Source of the DNA: Microcaldota archaeon
GTDB taxonomy: Archaea; Micrarchaeota; Micrarchaeia; Micrarchaeales; Micrarchaeaceae
Length of the DNA stretch: 49,026 bases
NCBI GenBank assembly: GCA_021817565.1
Contig: JAKAUP010000001.1
Span: forward strand, 1 to 49,026
Direction: 5' to 3'
Numbering within the stretch: the first letter of the stretch is position 1; every line of letters begins with the position of its first letter. Under the pieces are notes generated by a model. That model did not search any database, was not told the DNA's origin, and saw only the letters and a list, made by a program, of their open reading frames with translations. Shown piece after piece: positions 26,108 through 33,298 of this stretch. A program made the translations under genes and the position numbers.

Positions 26108-26223
26108 ATAAGGCTGTGGCAACACGAATAATTGCAGCAAACTAGATTACCTATTTAAATAATAAAAAACAACCAGAACAAAAAGCATTTAAAAGTATCC
26201 AGATTATACTACGTGGTGAAAGT

Positions 26224-26274
26224 ATGTACAAAGACGACGATATTGGTGCCCCGATGGGCGGAGATTTAGAGTAA
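26224..26274 (+). CDS. Candidate 16-codon minigene
   Basis: A free-standing frame reading MYKDDDIGAPMGGDLE. It has unusual support for its size: CATTTAAAAGTA at about 26187-26198 is a TATA box at the right distance, GGTGAAAGT is a good ribosome-binding site just before the ATG, and a TAA stop is followed by AT-rich sequence. It could be a leader or signalling peptide, or a decoy. The peptide is acidic with no membrane segment. Not recognised. Confidence 0.4.
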   Translation: MYKDDDIGAPMGGDLE

Positions 26275-26304
26275 TATTAAATTGAAATTTTTACTACATA
26301 AAAA

Positions 26305-27663
26305 TTAATCTATCGATTCTCTTTCTACAAAGGTCTGTATTTCCCCTGCAGACATATTGTAATGTTTCAACAAAAGTTTATATCTATACATATTTCTGTA
26401 GTCTATTCTCCGATTTATAACTTCGCCTATTAGAATATCCGTAACTATTGTAGTACTTATATTCTTGGATCCTGTTAATTTCATCAGTGCACTTTCCGTG
26501 CTTCCCAATTCGTCATCGTATATAGCTGTCCAAAATATCATCTCATTTCCTGATTCATTTATCATAAAAAATCTATTTGTCCATCTATTATACGTCGATA
26601 AGTACAACAAAAAGTTCTTCCTTCTATTTTCAAAATCTCTAATGTCCTCTATAACTAACCTTATAATTGCGACATACTTTATTTGCGGATTTTTCATAGA
26701 GGCAGAAATACTATATATACTACCTCTTTCAATTAATTTATCCAATGCCTTTCTGGAGCTACCTTTAGCTAATCCATACTCTTTATCTATTTCATCAAAA
26801 TGCACTCTGCTATTCTTACTCAAAGACCGTACAACCGCATACTCACTTCTCGATATCTGGCTCTCTTTAATTCTGGGCTGTTCCTTTGTTCTTTTCCATA
26901 CTCGCTTTTCAACAAAATCCGTAAAGAAAATATCTCTTATCCTTAAAGTTGTCCCAGAAACATAAATTGCTTCAAACTTCCCTCTATATTTCATAAAAGT
27001 ATCGCTAATTTGAACCCGATACACCCATTTGTTAAACTCATATGCATTATCAAAAAGTGCATATATCCCTAAATCACAGTTCCCTCTGCCCAAAAAAACA
27101 AGCTGCACATGTGGATCCTTTTCAAAGAAATTTATCAACTCATCTCGTGTTGGCTGCACCCCGTAGAACTTCGCCATAACAAAATAACAATTTGCGACTC
27201 CCAACTTTTCCGGATACAAGATTGCTGTGTAAAAAAGTCCAAGCTTCTTTTCTAATACCTTTAACCTTTTGGCTACGCCCTGAGGCGTCATCCCTACCTT
27301 CTCTGCTATCTTTCCAAGCGTCGCTCTCCCATCCGACCCCAAAATATTCAGTATCTCTTTATCCTTCCTGTATACTTCCTCCTTTTCTGCCATCCTGTGC
27401 TCTACTGTCTGCTGCCTTATATAATTATCAAGATTCTTTATCCCTTCAAGCCTCTTTTTCCTGTGTGGCTCCACGTACTTTCCATCATCCTCTATCTTTC
27501 CCATGTACAAGGTGTACGTCCTAACCTTCTTCAAAGCCTTGTCCCACTCTGACCTTTCCTCGTATAAGTAGAAACCTCCATTTATCCTTTTTACAGTCAA
27601 CTTCAGCTTTCTTTCCCTGTTTAACTCATCAAGCCTTTCCCTTACCTTTTCCGGAATCTCCAT
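26305..27663 (-). CDS. Large Lrp-like transcription regulator with two winged helices
   Basis: A 452-residue protein. The N-terminal ~85 residues, with NGGFYLYEERSEWDKALKKV and TLYMGKIEDDG, resemble the N-terminal region of some archaeal transposases. Then an Lrp/AsnC-like helix-turn-helix (LGKIAEKVGMTPQGVAKRLK, about 115-135) with a ligand-domain-like stretch, and a second winged helix (about 285-325) with another such stretch. It is clearly AT-richer than its neighbours and ends beside the AT-rich repeat region, consistent with transfer. Minus-strand TATA at about 27692-27703 suits its ATG at 27663. Targets unknown. Confidence 0.72.
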   Translation of the reverse strand: MEIPEKVRERLDELNRERKLKLTVKRINGGFYLYEERSEWDKALKKVRTYTLYMGKIEDDGKYVEPHRKKRLEGIKNLDNYIRQQTVEHRMAEKEEVYRKDKEILNILGSDGRATLGKIAEKVGMTPQGVAKRLKVLEKKLGLFYTAILYPEKLGVANCYFVMAKFYGVQPTRDELINFFEKDPHVQLVFLGRGNCDLGIYALFDNAYEFNKWVYRVQISDTFMKYRGKFEAIYVSGTTLRIRDIFFTDFVEKRVWKRTKEQPRIKESQISRSEYAVVRSLSKNSRVHFDEIDKEYGLAKGSSRKALDKLIERGSIYSISASMKNPQIKYVAIIRLVIEDIRDFENRRKNFLLYLSTYNRWTNRFFMINESGNEMIFWTAIYDDELGSTESALMKLTGSKNISTTIVTDILIGEVINRRIDYRNMYRYKLLLKHYNMSAGEIQTFVERESID

Positions 27664-27699
27664 TATTTACCAATCCAAATATTTTTTGCAAGGCAAAAT

Positions 27700-28350
27700 T
27701 TAATTATTGCTGTGTAACACCGTACTCGACTTGCATATCCTGTTGAGCACACACTCTCCGCACAGCTTCTTCCTTGCAGTGCACGTATCCCTTCCTAAGG
27801 CTATGAATAAATGGGTAACATCCCCCCAATCTTTCCTTTCCACAACTTTCATCATATCCTCCTCTATTATCCTGGGATTTCTTGATCTTGAGATTCCAAG
27901 CCTGTTCGCGACAGTTATGCAATGCGTGTCTATCGCTATCCCCTCGCTCTTTCCAAACGCGTTGTAGAGCACCACATTCGCAGTTTTTCTTCCTACCCCT
28001 GGTATCCTTACAAGCAGGTCCATCGATTCCGGTACCCTTCCCTTAAACTCTCCAGTTATCATCTTCGCCGCCCTTACAATATTCTTTGATTTCGACCTGT
28101 AAAGGCCTATGCTTCTTGTATATCGATACAGATCTGAAGGCCTCAACTCCGCAAAACTCTTTACCGATCTGTACCTTTTGAACATACGCGGGGTTATCTT
28201 ATTTACCGATGCATCTGTTGCCTGCGCCGATAGTATTGTGGATACAAGCAACTCCCACGCGTTCCTATGCTTCAACGATGTGTGCATCTCCTTTCCGTAC
28301 CTTCTTTTGAGCAGTTTTATTACCTCCCTTACATATTCCTTCTTATCCAT
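27700..28350 (-). CDS. nth: Endonuclease III (DNA glycosylase/AP lyase)
   Basis: A 216-residue HhH-GPD base-excision repair enzyme that removes oxidised pyrimidines. The helix-hairpin-helix RIPGVGRKTANVVL includes the catalytic Lys, and IDTHCITVANRLG has the catalytic Asp. The four Cys CxxxxxxCxxCxxxxxC iron-sulfur cluster is intact near the C-terminus (CTARKKLCGECVLNRIC). Length is normal. It is divergent from the EndoQ gene with 51 bases between start codons, and the Lrp-like gene follows 36 bases downstream. Confidence 0.95.
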   Translation of the reverse strand: MDKKEYVREVIKLLKRRYGKEMHTSLKHRNAWELLVSTILSAQATDASVNKITPRMFKRYRSVKSFAELRPSDLYRYTRSIGLYRSKSKNIVRAAKMITGEFKGRVPESMDLLVRIPGVGRKTANVVLYNAFGKSEGIAIDTHCITVANRLGISRSRNPRIIEEDMMKVVERKDWGDVTHLFIALGRDTCTARKKLCGECVLNRICKSSTVLHSNN

Positions 28351-28401
28351 AAGGGAAGATTGTACGGAAAAGGATTTATTCTGTCATTCCCAAACCAATT
28401 C

Positions 28402-29652
28402 ATGGTAATAGCAGACCTGCACATACACTCAAGGTACGCAATGGCATGCAGCGAGAACATAACGATAAGGAGTATTGCGGAAACCGCTGTTACGAAGGGC
28501 ATAGATATAGTAGGGACAGGCGACATACTGCACAAAGATTGGCTTGATGAGGCTCGCAAAGAACTTACTGCCTCTTCTGATGGAATATTTCATACAAGTT
28601 ACAATGAGACATTATTCATCCCTAGCTCAGAGATATCGACTGTTTTCTCAGATTCGGGCAAGACAAGAAAGGTGCATCACTGCATTCTCCTTCCAAACCT
28701 CGAATCTGCTGATCTTCTCAGGGACCGACTCTCTAAATATGGGAACCTTGACTCTGACGGCCGCCCCACCCTTATGATGGACGCCCCGCATTTCGTGGAA
28801 GAACTTTTCTCAGTTGAACCCAACGCCTTCATCTTTCCTGCACATATCTGGACCCCATATTTCGGTGCACTTGGGAGCATGTCAGGATATGACTCGGTAA
28901 GGGACACATACAAGGACCAGTACTATAGGATAAAAGCGATAGAGACTGGCCTGAGTAGCGATCCTCCTATGAACTGGCTTGTCTCAGGGCTTGATGATTA
29001 CGCTCTGCTCTCAAACAGCGATATGCATTCGCTTATGAACATGGGCAGAGAGGCGAACGTTTTTGATATACAAAAGGATAAGATATCATACAAAACACTT
29101 ATCAACGGTATCTCATCCAAGGAGGGCAAAAGACTCTCACGTACAATAGAGTTCTTCCCGGAGGAGGGGAAGTACCATTACGATGGGCATCGGGAATGCA
29201 AGGTATCAGTCGATCCCATGAATGAGATCTCAAGCATTTGCAGAGTATGCGGGAAACCTCTTGTAAAAGGGGTGCTTCACAGGGTCAAAGAGCTTTCAGA
29301 CAGAGAGTTAGGTTACGTTCCAAAAGGTGCAGTTCCATATACGCACATAGTGCCTCTAAGGGATCTCATCGCGAGCGTACTCTCGAAGGGCAAGTACACG
29401 AAGTCTGTTATGCTGGAATACGAAACGCTCACAAAGCGCTTTGGCAGCGAATTCTCCGTACTTATCGATGCAGATATAAACGAGATATCTGGAATTTCCG
29501 GGGATAGGGTCGCTGCTGCGGTGGAATCGGTAAGGAATGGGAAGGTGCATATAGTGCCCGGATACGCTGGCGTATTCGGCGAGGTCTCGTTTGAGGAGAT
29601 GGCAGCCAACCCCACTTCCAAAACCACAGGACAAAAATCTCTTCTTTCCTGA
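28402..29652 (+). CDS. Endonuclease Q-type PHP domain DNA repair nuclease
   Basis: A 416-residue protein of the TIGR00375/EndoQ family, which nicks DNA 5' of deaminated bases (uracil, hypoxanthine) and abasic sites. The PHP domain begins ADLHIHSRYA and includes GTGDILH, PAHIWTPYFG and SNSDMHS metal motifs. A zinc finger follows at CRVCGKPLVKGVLHRV (a CxxC plus HxECxx upstream), then helix-hairpin-helix-like ISGISGDRVA near the C-terminus. GGATTTATTC at about 28372-28381 makes the ATG at 28402 nearly leaderless. Confidence 0.88.
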   Translation: MVIADLHIHSRYAMACSENITIRSIAETAVTKGIDIVGTGDILHKDWLDEARKELTASSDGIFHTSYNETLFIPSSEISTVFSDSGKTRKVHHCILLPNLESADLLRDRLSKYGNLDSDGRPTLMMDAPHFVEELFSVEPNAFIFPAHIWTPYFGALGSMSGYDSVRDTYKDQYYRIKAIETGLSSDPPMNWLVSGLDDYALLSNSDMHSLMNMGREANVFDIQKDKISYKTLINGISSKEGKRLSRTIEFFPEEGKYHYDGHRECKVSVDPMNEISSICRVCGKPLVKGVLHRVKELSDRELGYVPKGAVPYTHIVPLRDLIASVLSKGKYTKSVMLEYETLTKRFGSEFSVLIDADINEISGISGDRVAAAVESVRNGKVHIVPGYAGVFGEVSFEEMAANPTSKTTGQKSLLS

Positions 29653-29710
29653 ATCTTCCTCAAAAACCAAAAGTTTAATTATTTCATGTGTCATATATTA
29701 TTGTCTATTT

Positions 29711-29725
29711 TTAGATAAAATCTAA
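29711..29725. promoter_or_regulatory. 15-bp palindrome over the peroxiredoxin transcription start
   Basis: TTAGAT-AAA-ATCTAA is a perfect inverted repeat. A TATA-like CATATATTAT lies at 29692-29701, predicting transcription start near 29722, inside the palindrome, and the ATG is at 29738. A regulator bound here would block initiation, fitting a redox-responsive repressor. No regulator is identified. Confidence 0.4.
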
Positions 29726-29737
29726 GGACGTGATAAT

Positions 29738-30334
29738 ATGCAGAGTTTAATAAGCATCGGAAAAGAGGCACCTGAATTCAGGTCAAAGGCGTACTTCCCG
29801 AAGGAGGACAGCATACGCGAGATAAGGCTTCCAGAGAAGGATGGAAAGTGGAAGATACTTACATTCTACCCCGGCGACTTTACATTCGTATGCGCCACAG
29901 ACATAGAGGCATTCATGTCGATGAAGCAGATGTTCGAGAAGGCGGGCGCGGAGATATATGCAATCAGCACCGATAGCGTATTCTCCCACAAGGGCTGGGC
30001 ACAGACATCCCCAAGGGTAAGCAAGAGCACCATACCCATGATTGAAGACCATAGGAAGGAAATAACCTCTGCTTATGGATTCCTCAACGAAGAGAGCGGC
30101 TCATCTAGGCGCGGTACAACCATAATAGATCCAGATGGTAAGGTGCAGTACTACTCCATCTTCAACGACGCGCTAGGGAAGGACGCGGAGCACATATACA
30201 CCGCTCTCATGGCTCTGAAGAAGATAAGGGAGACAAAGGCGGACGAGGGTCACATATGCGCCATACCTGCGAACTGGAGGGTCGGAAATGAAGTGCTTAA
30301 CGTGGATACAGTGAAGGATATAGGGAAGCTCTGA
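29738..30334 (+). CDS. 2-Cys peroxiredoxin (AhpC/Prx1 type)
   Basis: A 198-residue thiol peroxidase that reduces hydrogen and organic peroxides. The peroxidatic Cys is in DFTFVCATDIEAF (Cys52; the usual VCPTE has Pro to Ala and Glu to Asp changes). The resolving Cys is in HICAIPANW (Cys174). Length and order are as expected for AhpC-type proteins. It has its own TATA box, and a palindrome sits over its transcription start. A second, PrxQ-type enzyme is at 44690-45145. Confidence 0.92.
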   Translation: MQSLISIGKEAPEFRSKAYFPKEDSIREIRLPEKDGKWKILTFYPGDFTFVCATDIEAFMSMKQMFEKAGAEIYAISTDSVFSHKGWAQTSPRVSKSTIPMIEDHRKEITSAYGFLNEESGSSRRGTTIIDPDGKVQYYSIFNDALGKDAEHIYTALMALKKIRETKADEGHICAIPANWRVGNEVLNVDTVKDIGKL

Positions 30335-30411
30335 TTGCGTGTGCCATGAGCCATCAGTCTTTATATACCTTACTGAACTAATACATCAAATCAACAGTCA
30401 GTCGTGTCTTT

Positions 30412-30819
30412 ATGGAGAATAAGAAACTACTTGCAGTGGTCAGAGTGAGGGGCACGGTAGGTGTTAGGAAGGACATAGCCGAGACTCTCAAGAGACTAAG
30501 GCTAAATAAGGTAAACAACTGCATCATCATGAAACCAGATGAATCATACATAGGTATGCTGAACAGTTGCGTTAATTACGTGACTTACGGCGAGATAGAA
30601 GAGCAGACGCTTGAGAGCCTGCTTAAGAAGAATGGGATAGATTCGGACTACAAGTCCATAATGGAAAAGGGAATCAACAAGGAGATGCGCAGCAAGTTTC
30701 CATTCAGGCTCCATCCTCCGAGAAAAGGATACAAGAGCGTAAAGAGAAGCGTGAAGAACGGCGGTTCGCTCGGTTACATGGGTCCGGAAATAAACTCACT
30801 GATAAAAAGGATGGTTTAA
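30412..30819 (+). CDS. rpl30: 50S ribosomal protein uL30
   Basis: A 135-residue archaeal uL30 with the start LLAVVRVRGTVGVRKDIAET, then LRLNKVNNCIIM and RLHPPRKGYKSVKRS, as in the long archaeal form. CTTTATATACC at 30359-30368 is its TATA box. The uL15 ATG overlaps its stop (TAATG). In most archaea uL30-uL15-secY form the end of the spc operon; here only the first two remain, followed by a glycosyltransferase. Confidence 0.94.
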   Translation: MENKKLLAVVRVRGTVGVRKDIAETLKRLRLNKVNNCIIMKPDESYIGMLNSCVNYVTYGEIEEQTLESLLKKNGIDSDYKSIMEKGINKEMRSKFPFRLHPPRKGYKSVKRSVKNGGSLGYMGPEINSLIKRMV

Positions 30820-31214
30820 TGGTTGTTAGAAGGGCAAAAAGGAGTAGAAAGCTTCACAGGACAAGAGTATGGGGCGTAGGCAACAAGAAGAATGCAAGGG
30901 GAAAAGGCACCCGCGGAGGCGTAGGCAAGGCAGGATGGAGGAAATCCAAGTTCACGCAGATGACTGCAAAGCGTCCAGAAGAGATAAGACAGAGAGGATT
31001 CTTCAGGTACGGGAAGCCCAAAAAGCTTGAGATAACCCTGAATGAGATAAACAAATTGGCCGGAAACGGGTCAAAGGAGATCCAGCTAAAAGGATATACA
31101 GTATTGAGCAACGGCCAGATAGGCGAAGCGCTCACAATCAAAGCAAAGAGGTTCTCAGCCAAGGCGGTAGAGAAGATAAATGCCGCAGGAGGGAATGCGG
31201 TAAAGGAGGAATAA
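30819..31214 (+). CDS. rpl15: 50S ribosomal protein uL15
   Basis: A 131-residue uL15. The N-terminal half has the basic glycine-rich loop with KRSRKLHRTRVWG, NARGKGTRGGVGKAGW and FFRYGKPKK; the C-terminal half has ITLNEINKLA and IKAKRFSAKAVEKI. It starts on the last base of the uL30 stop, so the pair is translationally coupled. The glycosyltransferase ATG follows 6 bases after the stop. Confidence 0.93.
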   Translation: MVVRRAKRSRKLHRTRVWGVGNKKNARGKGTRGGVGKAGWRKSKFTQMTAKRPEEIRQRGFFRYGKPKKLEITLNEINKLAGNGSKEIQLKGYTVLSNGQIGEALTIKAKRFSAKAVEKINAAGGNAVKEE

Positions 31215-31220
31215 GGGAAA

Positions 31221-32402
31221 ATGCGGGCCAAAAAGTTAAGGATCTCTTTCTACACTGATACATATTTACCTGCAGTGGACGGAGTGGTAAGGTCGATCAG
31301 CGATTTCAAGCGCGAGCTGGAGGAAAGAGGGAATACGGTATACCTCATAACGAGCGGTAACGCAGAGACAAAAAGGATTGCGTCACGCGAGAAGAATGTA
31401 ATAGTCACTCCGAGCATCAAGTTCAAGAAATACCCGCAGTACAGCCTCTCCATACTTCCCTTTATGGAGATAGCGAAGACGAGAAACGCGGATGCGGACA
31501 TAGTGCACGTGCACACCCCGTTTGTGATGGGTATATACGGAATCATGTCTGGCAGGATGAGGAGCGTCCCAGTCATATGGACCTTCCACACGATGTTTAC
31601 TAACAGGGATGCGATAAACCAGTACGCGCCCGGCAACACGATGTTCAAGAAGCTGGTAATGAAGCATTCTTGGTCGTACGTCAAGTTCATAGCCAACAGG
31701 TGTGATGCCGTGATAGCCCCCACGGAGACCATAAGGAAGAAGCTTTATGGGGCGGGCATAAGGAATGTGGTCGTGGTGCCTAATGGTGTAAACCTCAAGA
31801 GGTTCAAGCGCGAAAAGAGCACCGCATTGAGGCGGAAACTGCTCAAGGGTGACAAGTGGATGGTGCTATATGTAGGCCGCCTAAGCAAGGAGAAGAACAT
31901 AGATACGCTTATCTCCGCCGCCAAGATACTGAAGGAAAAGCGGATAAAGTTTGTGATTGTGGGCGACGGACCATACGCAGCGCATGTGAAAAACAGGGTT
32001 TTGAAGTTAGGTCTTGAGGACAGGTTCGTATTTGCAGGGAAGATAACCAAGGGCCTTGTAAGATATTACAATGCCGCAGACCTTCTCTGTCTCCCATCCA
32101 CTTTCGAGACGCAGGGTATAGTCTGCATAGAGTCTATGGCGTGCGGCACCCCGGTTGTGGGCGCGGATTACCTAGCGCTGAAGGAGATAATAAGGAACGG
32201 AAAAAACGGGGAGAAATTCAGGCCAAAAGACCCAAAGGACTGTGCAAGGAAAATAGAGAAGGTTATAAATAATGTGCGGTCATATAGGGATTGTGAGTCC
32301 ACAGCCAACAGATATTCAATAAAAGTGGCTACAGACCAACTCTTATCATTGTATGGCGACCTGATAGAGAAGAGGTCTAGGAACAAAACGAAAGGGCGAT
32401 GA
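31221..32402 (+). CDS. GT4 family glycosyltransferase
   Basis: A 393-residue retaining glycosyltransferase of the GT-B fold. N-terminal FYTDTYLPAVDGVVRSI and VHVHTPFVMG, then LYVGRLSKEKNID, FVIVGDGPYAAHV and the donor-binding EX7E motif ETQGIVCIESMACGTPVVG. The pattern resembles lipid glycosyltransferases of the diglucosyl-diacylglycerol synthase type and mannosyltransferases. It probably works at the membrane inner face on lipids or lipid-linked glycans; substrate is inference. It follows uL15 by 6 bases, and the coiled-coil gene follows closely. Confidence 0.88.
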   Translation: MRAKKLRISFYTDTYLPAVDGVVRSISDFKRELEERGNTVYLITSGNAETKRIASREKNVIVTPSIKFKKYPQYSLSILPFMEIAKTRNADADIVHVHTPFVMGIYGIMSGRMRSVPVIWTFHTMFTNRDAINQYAPGNTMFKKLVMKHSWSYVKFIANRCDAVIAPTETIRKKLYGAGIRNVVVVPNGVNLKRFKREKSTALRRKLLKGDKWMVLYVGRLSKEKNIDTLISAAKILKEKRIKFVIVGDGPYAAHVKNRVLKLGLEDRFVFAGKITKGLVRYYNAADLLCLPSTFETQGIVCIESMACGTPVVGADYLALKEIIRNGKNGEKFRPKDPKDCARKIEKVINNVRSYRDCESTANRYSIKVATDQLLSLYGDLIEKRSRNKTKGR

Positions 32403-32403
32403 A

Positions 32404-33201
32404 CTGTCAGAAGAAAGCAAGAATGAGAAAGGGACACAAGGAGAGCACAACCCACCAAAAAGCGAAGCCGTTATCAACCCTGAAAGGGGAGTAGAAAATG
32501 CTAGTAGAGAGCGTAGCCACGAAAGGAGCAGCCATGCAAACAGCGATGGGAAGATATCGCTGGGAGAGATAGTGAGGAACTCAAACAATCCAGAGGCGAA
32601 GAAGCTGAAGGACGAGATAGACATGATGCGCAAGAAGCGCGACAAGCTTGTCGCGGACATGAGGGCATGCAGAAGGTCCATAAACTACAAGGGCGACGAA
32701 TATGCTGCACTTACAAAGTTTCTGGAGAACGAATCGAACAAGCCCAACCAGGCGGAGATAACGAAGCTCAAGAAGATGAAGAACAGGCTTGAATTCAAGC
32801 TATCGACAGAGCCGAGGATGAGCCTTGAAACAGAACGCGACCTTATACGGAGGATAGAGGAAGTGGGAAACGAACTAAGGACGATGCTTAGGTATTCCAA
32901 CCTGGAAAGGAAGCAGAAGCTGCTGAAGGGAGACCTAGACAGATACTCCTCTAGGATAGAAGAGATATCGAAGGAACTGGATAGCATGAACAAAACGTTT
33001 GACTCGATGTACGCTGAACTGAAAAAGGCTCTTGGGATAAAGGAGGAAACACAAAGGAGCAGGCAGCAGGAGAAGGCACGTCAGCAATCCCAAGAGAGAA
33101 GGAGGGTACAACCCGCGCAGCAGGAAATAAACCTGGAGGACATAGCAGTGATAAAGAGAAAGCCTGCTAAGTCCCAAAACAACGAAGTAGGAAAGGAATG
33201 A
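32404..33201 (+). CDS. Coiled-coil protein, possible CTG start
   Basis: From GTG 32572 the product is 209 residues, with long heptad-rich helices (about 10-150 of that form) and a Gln/Arg-rich C-terminal tail. It resembles archaeal coiled-coil proteins of unknown role. The same frame is open back to 32368 without a stop and reads as hydrophilic protein (SEESKNEKG, SHERSSHANSDGKISLGE), but no ATG, GTG or TTG occurs before 32572. CTG at 32404, one base after the glycosyltransferase stop, follows AAAGGGCGAT, a fair ribosome-binding site. Coordinates assume that start; GTG 32572 with GGGAGAG just upstream is the conventional choice. Confidence 0.65.
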   Translation: MSEESKNEKGTQGEHNPPKSEAVINPERGVENASRERSHERSSHANSDGKISLGEIVRNSNNPEAKKLKDEIDMMRKKRDKLVADMRACRRSINYKGDEYAALTKFLENESNKPNQAEITKLKKMKNRLEFKLSTEPRMSLETERDLIRRIEEVGNELRTMLRYSNLERKQKLLKGDLDRYSSRIEEISKELDSMNKTFDSMYAELKKALGIKEETQRSRQQEKARQQSQERRRVQPAQQEINLEDIAVIKRKPAKSQNNEVGKE

Positions 33202-33298
33202 TATAAGAAAAAAGAGAGATGCTTGTAGGATAAGATATAGCCGTGCATCTGTAGTGAGGTATAAACAAAAAAAGAAGAACAAAAAGAGATTGATATAT

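Noticed and set aside
32399-32494. 31-codon frame overlapping the glycosyltransferase stop (ATGA)
   Set aside because: Its sequence is not protein-like, whereas the neighbouring frame continues into the coiled-coil protein.
33254-33298. Extra 15 N-terminal residues for the beta-CASP nuclease
   Set aside because: They are a Lys-rich run in an AT-rich leader; the family starts at the later ATG.
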